From G001797105 sp964528155 (GTDB lineage Bacteria; Chloroflexota; Anaerolineae; Anaerolineales; E44-bin32): 9,110 bases of DNA. Under the pieces are notes generated by a model. That model ran no database searches. It saw nothing but the letters and a program-made list of their open reading frames with translations, and was not told the origin of the DNA. The position numbers were made by a program, and so were the translations under genes. The stretch covers positions 1 through 9,110 of the forward strand of contig CAZGRL010000137.1 in NCBI GenBank assembly GCA_964528155.1, given 5' to 3'. Positions 1 through 6,365 of the stretch are shown one piece after another (the stretch's first letter is position 1; each line of letters opens with the position of its first letter).

Positions 1-46
1 GGTCCTTGTGATCTTCAAGGGCGCCATCCTCCGCGCCGGGTCATAC

Positions 47-98
47 GGGCCGCCGCCTGTCCTGGCCGGACAGGCCAGGGAGGACGGCGGCCCGAGCA
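47..98 (+). repeat. 52-bp REP-like hairpin, copy A
   Basis: An imperfect palindrome. Left arm 47-67 and right arm 73-93 are complementary at 17 of 21 positions, including nine perfect GC-rich pairs at the base (GGGCCGCCG with CGGCGGCCC) and seven next to the loop. The 5-nt loop is GGACA. The four mismatches form one internal bubble and give the hairpin a direction. GAGCA (94-98) follows the right arm. The 52 bp are identical to 812-863. The copy sits upstream of the transposase-like gene and would be coded as low-complexity protein if a start at position 8 were used, which argues against that start. Confidence 0.85.
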
Positions 99-145
99 TC
101 TTCTCTCACGCTCCCCGCGCGGACACATTCCCTCCCGTTACAAGC

Positions 146-151
146 TATACT
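146..151 (+). promoter_or_regulatory. Candidate -10 element for the transposase-like gene
   Basis: TATACT matches the sigma-70 -10 consensus at five of six positions and lies about 50 bases upstream of the first codons with family similarity. No convincing -35 hexamer is visible 16-18 bases upstream. If it is used, transcription would begin near 158, downstream of the GTG at 152, and translation would have to start later. Confidence 0.3.
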
Positions 152-751
152 GTGAATCGGCACCGCGTGTGGCCCTCATCGTCATGCCTGTGTGGGGGAT
201 TCATCAGAGATGACTTTCGATTCGACCACGACCCAACCCATCTCTATTTCGTCACGGCAACGGTATGCGGCTGGAAGAGGCTTTTCACCGAATATCGATA
301 CGCCAAGCCGGTGTTGGAATCCCTCGAGTACATCAGGAATCACGGGGTGATGCGTCTGTTTGCTTTCGTCCTTATGCCGTCCCATCGGCATGCATTGGTC
401 AAGCCCAGACGTCAAGAGATCGGCCATGTGCTGCAAGCTCTCGGCTCCTTCACGGCGCATCAGCTCCTCGCCGAGATACGAAACAGCCATCGCTTCGATC
501 TTCTTGGATTCTTCCATGAACATCGACGCGACCGGCGTCACAGCCACAGCATCTGGCAAGACATCCAGGCCAAGAATGTCATCTCATTGCGGTTCATCCG
601 AGAGAAGATAGAGTATATTCACAATAACCCCATCCGTGATGGTGACTGCCATATCTCAGAGCGAGCAGACTACGTCTACTCGAGTGCATGCTTCTACGAC
701 CGAGGCGATCCCCCCGTCATCCCGATTGATGACATCCGCTTGATCATGTGA
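152..751 (+). CDS. REP-associated tyrosine transposase-like protein (Y1_Tnp/RAYT family), start uncertain
   Basis: RAYTs are single-strand DNA nucleases that act on hairpin repeats. Family similarity begins near base 209 (FRFDHDPTHLYFVTATV) and continues through LFAFVLMPSHRHALVKP, IWQDIQAKN, KIEYIHNNP and DYVYSSACFYDRG to the TGA at 749-751. This is the typical full-length core of about 180 residues. The metal-binding HUH motif is HRH at 383-391; the middle residue is Arg, where family members usually have a hydrophobic residue. The WQ segment lacks the Tyr that many RAYTs carry in WQxxY; I believe the IWQDIQAKN subgroup also lacks it, so this may not mean loss. The start is unclear. GTG at 152 or 167 are the only in-frame canonical starts after the upstream hairpin, and neither has a ribosome site. 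The best ribosome site (GGGGGA, 194-199) instead precedes an ATG at 210 that is out of frame. The gene may therefore be frameshifted at its 5' end. Confidence 0.7.
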   Translation: MNRHRVWPSSSCLCGGFIRDDFRFDHDPTHLYFVTATVCGWKRLFTEYRYAKPVLESLEYIRNHGVMRLFAFVLMPSHRHALVKPRRQEIGHVLQALGSFTAHQLLAEIRNSHRFDLLGFFHEHRRDRRHSHSIWQDIQAKNVISLRFIREKIEYIHNNPIRDGDCHISERADYVYSSACFYDRGDPPVIPIDDIRLIM

Positions 752-766
752 CACAGGCGCTTGGCA

Positions 767-783
767 GGAGCGACATCCGCTCC
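767..783 (+). other. Small stem-loop after the transposase-like gene
   Basis: GGAGCG (767-772) and CGCTCC (778-783) form a perfect 6-bp stem with a 5-nt loop, 15 bases after the stop codon. No T-run follows, so it is at best a weak terminator. It may be a remnant associated with the downstream repeat. The 10-mer GACATCCGCT within it also occurs at 731-740. Confidence 0.35.
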
Positions 784-811
784 CCGCGCTATCCGTGGCC
801 CAGAATGGAAT

Positions 812-863
812 GGGCCGCCGCCTGTCCTGGCCGGACAGGCCAGGGAGGACGGCGGCCCGAGCA
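812..863 (+). repeat. 52-bp REP-like hairpin, copy B
   Basis: Identical over 52 bp to the copy at 47-98 and in the same orientation: arms 812-832 and 838-858, loop GGACA, then GAGCA. It lies 60 bases after the transposase-like stop and 33 bases after the stop of the minus-strand permease gene at 896, so it sits between convergent genes. On either strand its RNA would form a very stable GC hairpin without a U-run. It could stabilise the 3' ends of both transcripts, as REP sequences do in enterobacteria (known there, inferred here). Confidence 0.85.
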
Positions 864-895
864 ACGATCGTCAGTTCTTCGCCGAGCGAGGTGAT

Positions 896-2161
896 CTATT
901 CCTTCTCGTACGGCTGCCCGTCGGCGGCGGGCATATGCCCGCGGCCGACAACGCCGGCCAGCACGATCATCGTGGCGATGTACGGCGCCATCAAGAGGAA
1001 CTCTGAAGGGATCTTGACACCCAGAATTGCCAGCTTGGCTGCAAGCGAGTCGGCGAAGCCGAACACCAGTCCGGCACCGAACGAGCCGAAGGGAGTCCAA
1101 TTCCCAAAGATCATGGCTGCCAGACCGATGAAGCCTCGCCCGGCCGTCATCACCTCATCGAACCGCCCAACCGACCCCAGGGTGAAGTAGCCACCGCCGA
1201 ACCCGGCCATCATGCCTCCCAGGGTGACCGCCATGTAGCGCGTACGGAAGACGTTGATTCCGAGCGTGTCAGCCGCTTTGGGATGCTCGCCGACCGAGCG
1301 CAGCCGCAGCCCCCAGCGGGTGTAGAACAGCGCGATGGTGATCACGACCAGGAAGAAATACAGGGCGTAGACAAACAGGTTGTGCTCAAAGAGCATCGGA
1401 CCGATCAAAGGGATTCTCGACAGAACCGGGATCGGCCATCGGGGGAAGATGCCAGGATTGTTCAAGTCCTGGTAAGTCTGGAGGAACTTGGCCGAGATGT
1501 ACGAGGTGATTCCCGTGGCGAAGATGTTGATCACCGTGCCGGAAACGATCTGATCCGTTTTGTATTTGATCGACAGCACGGCGTGCACCAATCCGAGCAA
1601 GCCACCGGTGATCACGGCGAAGAACAGACCGACCCACAAGCTGCCGGTCACGCTCCCGACGAGCGCTCCAACCATCGCGCCGGCGAGCATCATGCCCTCG
1701 ATAGCGATGTTGACCACACCGGAGCGCTCGCACAAGACTCCCGACAAAGCGCCTATCGTGATCGGGACCGCCTTGACCAGGCTCGTCGTCAACAACCCGA
1801 CGAGATTGAGCGACTGGCCGGCGGCGGCCCAGGTCAGGAAGCAGAAGATGAAGGTGCCCGCCACAAGCGCCAGGACCAGGGTTGTTTGGCGGCCGAACCC
1901 GCGCGCCAGTTGGATCCCCCCCAGCACGGCGCTGAGCAAAGCCAGCACATTCAAGGTGAAAGAAGAAGGAAGGATCCAATCCCCGATCACGACATCCGAG
2001 CCGCCCGGCGTCAGGCTGAAGGTCGTCAATTGATCCGGGCCAATCTGTCGGCCGAAGAGCAGCCAGATCCCCACTGCCATACCGAGCAGGACAAGCCCGA
2101 TCACCCTCTGACGGGTCGGCGAAGCAACCACGAGTTCGCGTCGCAAGGTCGTTGTCGCCAT
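896..2161 (-). CDS. BMP-family ABC transporter permease 2 (BPD_transp_2)
   Basis: Second membrane subunit of the importer, 421 residues, very hydrophobic. Conserved features are CERSGVVNIAIEGMM (144-158), the cytoplasmic coupling-type loop SVGEHPKAADTLGINV (289-304), and the tail VVGRGHMPAADGQPY typical of nucleoside/simple-sugar permeases of this class. It resembles NupQ/YufQ-type proteins but has roughly 110 extra N-terminal residues that include further predicted membrane segments. ATG at 2161 is chosen over the in-frame GTG at 2176 because that GTG is itself part of the ribosome site GGGGAGG, which sits 7 bases before the ATG. The stop codon of permease 1 ends two bases before the ATG, so translation is probably coupled. 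It is the last gene of the operon; the REP-like hairpin follows the stop. Specificity cannot be read from the permease alone. Confidence 0.92.
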   Translation of the reverse strand: MATTTLRRELVVASPTRQRVIGLVLLGMAVGIWLLFGRQIGPDQLTTFSLTPGGSDVVIGDWILPSSFTLNVLALLSAVLGGIQLARGFGRQTTLVLALVAGTFIFCFLTWAAAGQSLNLVGLLTTSLVKAVPITIGALSGVLCERSGVVNIAIEGMMLAGAMVGALVGSVTGSLWVGLFFAVITGGLLGLVHAVLSIKYKTDQIVSGTVINIFATGITSYISAKFLQTYQDLNNPGIFPRWPIPVLSRIPLIGPMLFEHNLFVYALYFFLVVITIALFYTRWGLRLRSVGEHPKAADTLGINVFRTRYMAVTLGGMMAGFGGGYFTLGSVGRFDEVMTAGRGFIGLAAMIFGNWTPFGSFGAGLVFGFADSLAAKLAILGVKIPSEFLLMAPYIATMIVLAGVVGRGHMPAADGQPYEKE

Positions 2162-2163
2162 GG

Positions 2164-3435
2164 TCAGCCTCCCCACCCGCGGGCAAAAACGCCCTCAACG
2201 GCTTCGACCGGCGCCTTCAGCCGGTATACCGTGCGAATGATGGCCGGCGCGGCGATGAACGCCAGGATGAGCGCCTGCAGTACCGAGATGATGTCAATTG
2301 GGATTCCGGACGTGACCATCATGCGCGTGGCGCCGTTGCGCAATGTCCCAAAGAGCAACGCCGCGAGCACGACACCGACCGGATGACTCTTGCCGAGCAA
2401 TGCCAGGGCAATACTGTCAAAACCATAGCCGGAAGAGAAGGCCATGGCTACATTGTGGTTGACACCCAGCACCTCATTGGTCCCGGCCAGACCGGCCAGC
2501 GCGCCGGACAGCGACATCGCCAGGACCATATTGCCGACGATGCTGATGCCGGCGTAGCGGGCCGCATTGGGATTGCTGCCGACGGTGCGGAGGTTGAAGC
2601 CAATGGTCGTCCGAAACAGCAGCCAATAGACAAACCAGGCGACCGCCAGGGCCAGGAAGAAGCCGGCGTGGAAGCGAATCGGGTAGTCGAAGAAGCGCGG
2701 CAGTTCGGCGCTGGGTTGGATCGACGGACTCACCGGGTTGAACGAGTCAGGTCGCTTCATCGGCCCCGCCAGTAGCCAATCGCTGAGGCGGAAGGCGACG
2801 TAGTTGAGCATGATAGTGTTGATCACCTCATGCCCTCCCGTCTTGGCCTTCAACCATCCGGGGATGAAACCCCAGGCGGCGCCTCCCAAGGCCCCGGCCG
2901 CCAGGGCCAGCGGGAGGTGGATGATCGCCGGCAGGCCGGTCACAGAGAAACCTACGAAAGCGGCCGAGAGGGCTCCGATGAAAATCTGCCCTTCAGCCCC
3001 GATGTTGAACAGGCCCGATCGGAATCCGAGGGCGACAGCCAGGCCGGCGAAGATATAGGGCGTCGAGGCGACCAGACTTTCCAGAAACGGATTGAAGGCC
3101 CTGCGGATCGCGAGCCCGTCACCGCCCTGTAGGGCGCTGATAATGCGCGTCGGATCTCCGATCGAACCGGCAAACAACGCTCCATACGCGCTGCCCACGA
3201 CTTTCAGTGCAACGATCACGGCCTGGATCGGCGACTGAGCCCAGGCGGCGTACACCTCTTCGGATGTCAGAGCGATGATCAATGCTCCGACGATAAGACC
3301 ACTGACAACCGCCAGCACGGGGATAAGCGCCACCTGGCCGGCTCTCCGCCACCAGGGCCCTTTCACCGTCGGCGTCGCCATCAACTCCTCCATCAGGATT
3401 TCGGAGGCCTTCTTCTTGGGTTTCTCTTCAGCCAC
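2164..3435 (-). CDS. BMP-family ABC transporter permease 1 (BPD_transp_2)
   Basis: First membrane subunit of the importer, 423 residues. A charged, Lys-rich N-terminus (MAEEKPKKK) precedes a first membrane segment at about 35-56. The family signature SGLFNIGAEGQIFIGA is at 140-155, HEVINTIMLNY at 202-212, and the cytoplasmic loop TVGSNPNAARYAGIS at 284-298, followed by further hydrophobic segments. It resembles NupP/YufP-type permeases and pairs with permease 2 as a heterodimer. The start is GTG at 3435, preceded at 8 bases by GAGAGGA; later Met codons in the charged N-terminal segment lack a better ribosome site. The ATPase stop lies 15 bases upstream. The ribosome site lies in a small hairpin, suggesting that its translation depends on translation of the ATPase gene. 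Confidence 0.92.
   Translation of the reverse strand: MAEEKPKKKASEILMEELMATPTVKGPWWRRAGQVALIPVLAVVSGLIVGALIIALTSEEVYAAWAQSPIQAVIVALKVVGSAYGALFAGSIGDPTRIISALQGGDGLAIRRAFNPFLESLVASTPYIFAGLAVALGFRSGLFNIGAEGQIFIGALSAAFVGFSVTGLPAIIHLPLALAAGALGGAAWGFIPGWLKAKTGGHEVINTIMLNYVAFRLSDWLLAGPMKRPDSFNPVSPSIQPSAELPRFFDYPIRFHAGFFLALAVAWFVYWLLFRTTIGFNLRTVGSNPNAARYAGISIVGNMVLAMSLSGALAGLAGTNEVLGVNHNVAMAFSSGYGFDSIALALLGKSHPVGVVLAALLFGTLRNGATRMMVTSGIPIDIISVLQALILAFIAAPAIIRTVYRLKAPVEAVEGVFARGWGG
2169..2175 (-). promoter_or_regulatory. Ribosome binding site of permease 2
   Basis: GGGGAGG on the minus strand, 7 bases upstream of the ATG at 2161 and inside the last codons of permease 1. It decides the start, because the GTG at 2176 overlaps it. 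Lying within the upstream coding region, it supports translational coupling. Confidence 0.75.
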
Positions 3436-3449
3436 AGAGGGGATCCTCT
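3436..3449 (-). promoter_or_regulatory. Hairpin that contains the ribosome binding site of permease 1
   Basis: On the minus strand AGAGG (3449-3445) pairs with CCTCT (3440-3436) around a 4-nt loop, directly abutting the GTG start at 3435. The left arm is the core of the ribosome site. The ATPase stop codon lies at 3453-3451, so a ribosome ending there would cover and melt the stem. This is a plausible coupling device; five base pairs is a modest stem. Confidence 0.4.
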
Positions 3450-3450
3450 C

Positions 3451-5010
3451 TCAGAGCGTGACTTCGACCTTGCGCTTGCGGCGAGGCGCCGCCGCCTTCT
3501 CGGGGCTGACGCCCGCCATGAGAAGTCCCACGTGCTCCTTGGTTGCCTCTTCAGCACTGAGCACGGCAACCATCTTCCCGCGATACATGACGCCGATACG
3601 ATCCGAGAGCTCCATGATTTCATCGAGCTCCGACGACACCAGCAGCACACCACAGCCGTCGTCCCGCTTCTCGACGATCCGGTGATGGATGTATTCGATC
3701 GAACCGACATCCAGCCCACGCGTCGGTTGTGAGGCGATCAGCAGCTTGATCGGACGCGAAAACTCGCGTGCAACGATGACTTTCTGTTGGTTGCCGCCGG
3801 AAAGAGAGCCGGCGGGTGTGTGCGCCGAAGGCGTGCGGATGTCAAACTCCTCGATCAGACGTTTGGCTGTCTGCTCGATCTCTTCGCTTTGCATCACGAT
3901 GCCGTGTGAGTATGGCGGGAGGTAGTAATTGCAGAGCACCAGATTGTCAGCAACCGGATACGCCAGAACCAGTCCGTCTCGTTGTCGATCTTCGGGGACG
4001 TGCGCCGTTCCGAGTTCGGTGATCTGCCGCGGGCTGGTGTGGGTCACGTCCTTGTTGAGCATTCGGATGGTGCCGCCGGTGACTTTGCGCAAACCGGTGA
4101 GGGCCTCGACGAGTTCCGTCTGCCCGTTGCCCTGCACCCCGGCCAGCCCGAAGATCTCCCCTGCGCGCAACTCAAAGCTCACATCATCGACGGCGACTTG
4201 ATTTCGGTCGTCGGCCACAACAAGGTTCTCGACCTGGAGCACCTGCTCCCCGATTTCAGTCGGGATGCGTTCAACCTCGAGCTCGACCTCACGGCCGACC
4301 ATCATCTCCGCCAGCTTGCTGCGGGTGGTCTTCTTGGGGGTCGTCGTCCCAACGACTTTCCCCAGTCGCAAGACCGTGATTTGATCGGCGACGTCCAGGA
4401 CTTCCCTGAGTTTGTGGGTGATGAAGATGATGGACTTGCCCTGTGATGCGAGGGTTCGCATGATCTTGAAGAGTTCGTCGGCTTTTTGCGGGGTCAGCAC
4501 CGCCGTCGGTTCGTCGAGGATCAAGATGTCGGCTTCACGATAGAGCAGCTTGATAATCTCGACCCGCTGCTGCACGCCCACGGGCAAATCCGAGACGTAC
4601 GAGTTCGGATCGACCTCAAGGTCGTACTGCTCAGAGATCTGACGCACGCGGTCTGACGCTCTATGGCGATTGAGGAAGCCTCCCCACATCGTCGTCTCTT
4701 CGCCCAACATGACATTCTCGGTCACGCTGAACACCGGGACTAGCATGAAATGTTGGTGGACCATACCGATCCCGGCGGAGATGGCATCGCTGGGCGAATG
4801 GGCCTCGATCCGCTTCCCGCGCACGATGATCTCGCCCTCATCGGGCTGATACAGCCCATAAAGGATGTTCATCAGCGTGGTCTTGCCGGCACCATTCTCA
4901 CCCAGCAAGCCCAAGATTTCCCCTTCGTCGAGGATCAGGTCGATGTGATCGTTTGCAAGCACCCCGGGAAAACGCTTCGTGACGCCACGCAACTCAAGGA
5001 CAGGAGCCAT
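3451..5010 (-). CDS. BMP-family ABC transporter ATPase with two nucleotide-binding domains
   Basis: Energises nucleoside or sugar-like import at the inner face of the membrane; 519 residues. Domain 1: Walker A GENGAGKT (37-44), Q-loop VHQHF near 86, signature LPVGVQQRVEI (142-152), Walker B ILILDEPTA (162-170), switch His199. Domain 2: degenerate Walker A GVQGNGQTE (291-299, no Lys), signature LSGGNQQK (403-410) and Walker B LLIASQPT (423-430), where Ser-Gln stand in for Asp-Glu. That asymmetry is normal for the RbsA/NupO class, in which the first ATP site has the full Walker motifs, so the gene is intact. ATG at 5010 is chosen because GGAGG lies 4 bases upstream and family similarity (LELRGVTKRFPG) starts right after it; an upstream in-frame ATG at 5055 adds 15 unrelated residues and overlaps a likely promoter. 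A 308-bp gap separates it from the binding-protein gene. Confidence 0.95.
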   Translation of the reverse strand: MAPVLELRGVTKRFPGVLANDHIDLILDEGEILGLLGENGAGKTTLMNILYGLYQPDEGEIIVRGKRIEAHSPSDAISAGIGMVHQHFMLVPVFSVTENVMLGEETTMWGGFLNRHRASDRVRQISEQYDLEVDPNSYVSDLPVGVQQRVEIIKLLYREADILILDEPTAVLTPQKADELFKIMRTLASQGKSIIFITHKLREVLDVADQITVLRLGKVVGTTTPKKTTRSKLAEMMVGREVELEVERIPTEIGEQVLQVENLVVADDRNQVAVDDVSFELRAGEIFGLAGVQGNGQTELVEALTGLRKVTGGTIRMLNKDVTHTSPRQITELGTAHVPEDRQRDGLVLAYPVADNLVLCNYYLPPYSHGIVMQSEEIEQTAKRLIEEFDIRTPSAHTPAGSLSGGNQQKVIVAREFSRPIKLLIASQPTRGLDVGSIEYIHHRIVEKRDDGCGVLLVSSELDEIMELSDRIGVMYRGKMVAVLSAEEATKEHVGLLMAGVSPEKAAAPRRKRKVEVTL

Positions 5011-5045
5011 CTTCCCTCCCGCGCACGGTGGCGCGAAGTGGAGGC

Positions 5046-5054
5046 ATTCTACCA
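5046..5054 (-). promoter_or_regulatory. Internal extended -10 promoter ahead of the ATPase
   Basis: TGGTAGAAT on the minus strand matches the extended -10 form TG-N-TATAAT with one mismatch in the hexamer. Transcription would start near 5039, giving a leader of about 30 bases that contains the ATPase ribosome site. No good -35 hexamer is visible, as is usual for extended -10 promoters. It would allow ATPase and permeases to be made independently of the binding protein. Confidence 0.4.
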
Positions 5055-5129
5055 CGCACGGTCATACAGCCGAACGACGGAAGTAGCGGGGTCTTGTTGC
5101 CTCGTCGGTGATTGACGGTGTTGATCTCC

Positions 5130-5160
5130 CAGCCCAAGGCGGCTCCGCCGTCACAGGCTG
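5130..5160 (-). other. Two-tier stem-loop in the gap between binding protein and ATPase
   Basis: On the minus strand CAGCC (5160-5156) pairs with GGCTG (5134-5130), enclosing an inner hairpin GGCG/CGCC (5149-5146 with 5141-5138, 4-nt loop). The rest of the gap (5161-5250) shows no convincing gene. The structure is seen; any regulatory role is inference. Confidence 0.35.
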
Positions 5161-5250
5161 CGCCCTGGACACGCCGGCAAACGCCCACCACCTTCAGCCC
5201 CCGCGATCAACGCGCAAGACGCACGCTTTGCACGTCAGTTCATCCGAACG

Positions 5251-5279
5251 CGAGGGGCCGGTCAAAGACCGGCCCCTCG
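5251..5279 (-). terminator. Strong hairpin after the binding-protein gene (attenuator or 3' stabiliser)
   Basis: A perfect 13-bp stem (5251-5263 with 5267-5279, core GAGGGGCCGGTC) with a 3-nt loop, 39 bases after the stop of the binding-protein gene. No U-run follows on either strand, so it is not a textbook intrinsic terminator. Hairpins at this place in ABC importer operons often protect the upstream message and reduce read-through, raising binding protein over membrane components. Confidence 0.7.
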
Positions 5280-5318
5280 GCATTCAACTTCATCTATCCA
5301 TCGCAGGCACACAACCGC

Positions 5319-6365
5319 CTACGGCGAGGTCTGGATATCGCCGGCGATGATGCCCTGCGCCACGGTGTCGACTTCGGACTTAAGGTCAGCCGAGACCATC
5401 GAGTCCATATTGTGGAACGGGGCTAGCCCGACGCCGCCGTTCTCGAGGGTTCCGACCGTCACACCGCCCTCGAACGTCCCATCCATGACCGACTTGACGG
5501 CGTTGAGCGTGGTGATGTCCATGTTCTTCAGGACCGAGGTCAAGGTGATTTCGGCGTACTGCGGGTTGGTGTTCACCCAGTCAGCGTCCACGCCGATGAT
5601 GTACGTTCCGCCACGTTCCTGCGCGGCAGCGGCAGTGCCCAGGCCGACGGGGCCAGCGACCGGCATGATGATGTCGGCGCCTTCGTCCATCAGCGACTCG
5701 CCCATCCGGCGGCCGTCATCCGTGCTCTCGAAGTTGCCGGTGAACAGTCCAGTCTGCGAGGCGGGATCCCAACCCTTGACTTCGACTGCGGTCCCGTGTT
5801 TCTGGTTGTAGTAGTCCGCGCCCAGTGCATAGCCGTCCATGAACACGGTCACTGTCGGGATCTGGATGCCGCCAAAGGTTCCTATGACACCGGTCTGGGT
5901 CATCCCGGCCGCGACATAACCGGCCAGGAAAGCAGCTTGATCAGTGGAGAAGACCTGGCCCAGAACATTGGGGATGGTCGGATCGTAGGCGAAGTCGACG
6001 ATCGAGAACTTCGCATCCGGATTGGCCTGCGCAGCAGCAGCTGTTGCATCGCCGAGGAGGAAGCCGACGGTGATGATGATGTCGCAGTTCTCCTCGAGGA
6101 AGGCATTGATGTTCTTCTCGTAGTCGGTTTGCTGCTGCGACTCCAGGTATTTCCCATCTACACCCAACTGGGTCATGGCATCCTGGACACCCTTCCAGGC
6201 GGTGGCGTTAAACGACTTGTCGTCGATGCCGCCGGTGTCCGTCACCTGGCAGGCCTTGAACGCCGGCGCCGGCGCTTCTGTGGGTGCAGCAGCGCCACCG
6301 CAAGCTGTCAGGACCATTGACGCCATCAACATCAGCGAAAGGGCGAAGAAGATCTTCTTTTGCAT
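5319..6365 (-). CDS. BMP/PnrA-family substrate-binding lipoprotein
   Basis: Extracytoplasmic receptor of the importer, 348 residues. Signal peptide 1-21 ends in lipobox LTAC with lipidated Cys22, then a flexible Gly/Ala/Pro/Glu linker to about residue 36. The mature domain has the Bmp family hallmarks: VTDTGGIDDKSFNATAWKG (41-59), VDFAYDPTIPNVLGQVF (123-139), GTFGGIQIPTVTVFMDGYALG (162-182), DEGADIIMPVAGPVG (227-241) and IGVDADW (257-263). These line the cleft in PnrA-type purine nucleoside receptors, so a nucleoside ligand is likely but not proven; related proteins may bind other small metabolites. ATG at 6365 has AGGAG 6 bases upstream. It is the first gene of the operon, with a long leader of about 225 bases and a strong hairpin after the stop. 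Length and motifs are complete. Confidence 0.95.
   Translation of the reverse strand: MQKKIFFALSLMLMASMVLTACGGAAAPTEAPAPAFKACQVTDTGGIDDKSFNATAWKGVQDAMTQLGVDGKYLESQQQTDYEKNINAFLEENCDIIITVGFLLGDATAAAAQANPDAKFSIVDFAYDPTIPNVLGQVFSTDQAAFLAGYVAAGMTQTGVIGTFGGIQIPTVTVFMDGYALGADYYNQKHGTAVEVKGWDPASQTGLFTGNFESTDDGRRMGESLMDEGADIIMPVAGPVGLGTAAAAQERGGTYIIGVDADWVNTNPQYAEITLTSVLKNMDITTLNAVKSVMDGTFEGGVTVGTLENGGVGLAPFHNMDSMVSADLKSEVDTVAQGIIAGDIQTSP

Larger units (their letters stand above)
47..863 (+). mobile_element. Putative REP/RAYT-type unit: transposase-like gene between two identical hairpin repeats
   Basis: A Y1-type transposase-like gene lies between two identical 52-bp palindromic repeats in the same orientation (47-98 and 812-863). 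In RAYT/REP systems and in IS200/IS605 elements, hairpin ends on one strand are the substrates of the HUH transposase, so the interval from the first to the second hairpin is a natural candidate for the mobile unit. What is seen is the repeat pair and the gene; mobility is inferred. No target duplication is expected for this class and none is seen. The region also looks less GC-rich than the rest, for example around 601-660, which could indicate acquisition. Boundaries are approximate, because cleavage sites usually lie a few bases outside the hairpins. Confidence 0.5.

Noticed and set aside
8..151. N-terminal extension of the transposase-like gene to ATG at position 8
   Set aside because: It would translate through the 52-bp hairpin repeat and has no family similarity or ribosome site.
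1283..2386. A 367-codon plus-strand open frame opposite the permeases
   Set aside because: The composition is Arg/Gln/Asp/His-rich as expected from the complement of membrane-protein codons, and it runs across two well-supported genes.
3700..4140. Broken second ATP site in the transporter ATPase
   Set aside because: Missing Lys in the second Walker A and Ser-Gln in the second Walker B are usual for this double-domain class, so this is not decay.
4994..5191. A 65-codon minus-strand open frame in the gap before the ATPase
   Set aside because: No ribosome site and no recognisable family; it overlaps the start of the ATPase gene and the internal promoter, and reads through a stem-loop.
5251..5279. 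A canonical rho-independent terminator
   Set aside because: The stem is excellent, but neither strand has a following U-run, so I call it a terminator-like or stabilising hairpin only.
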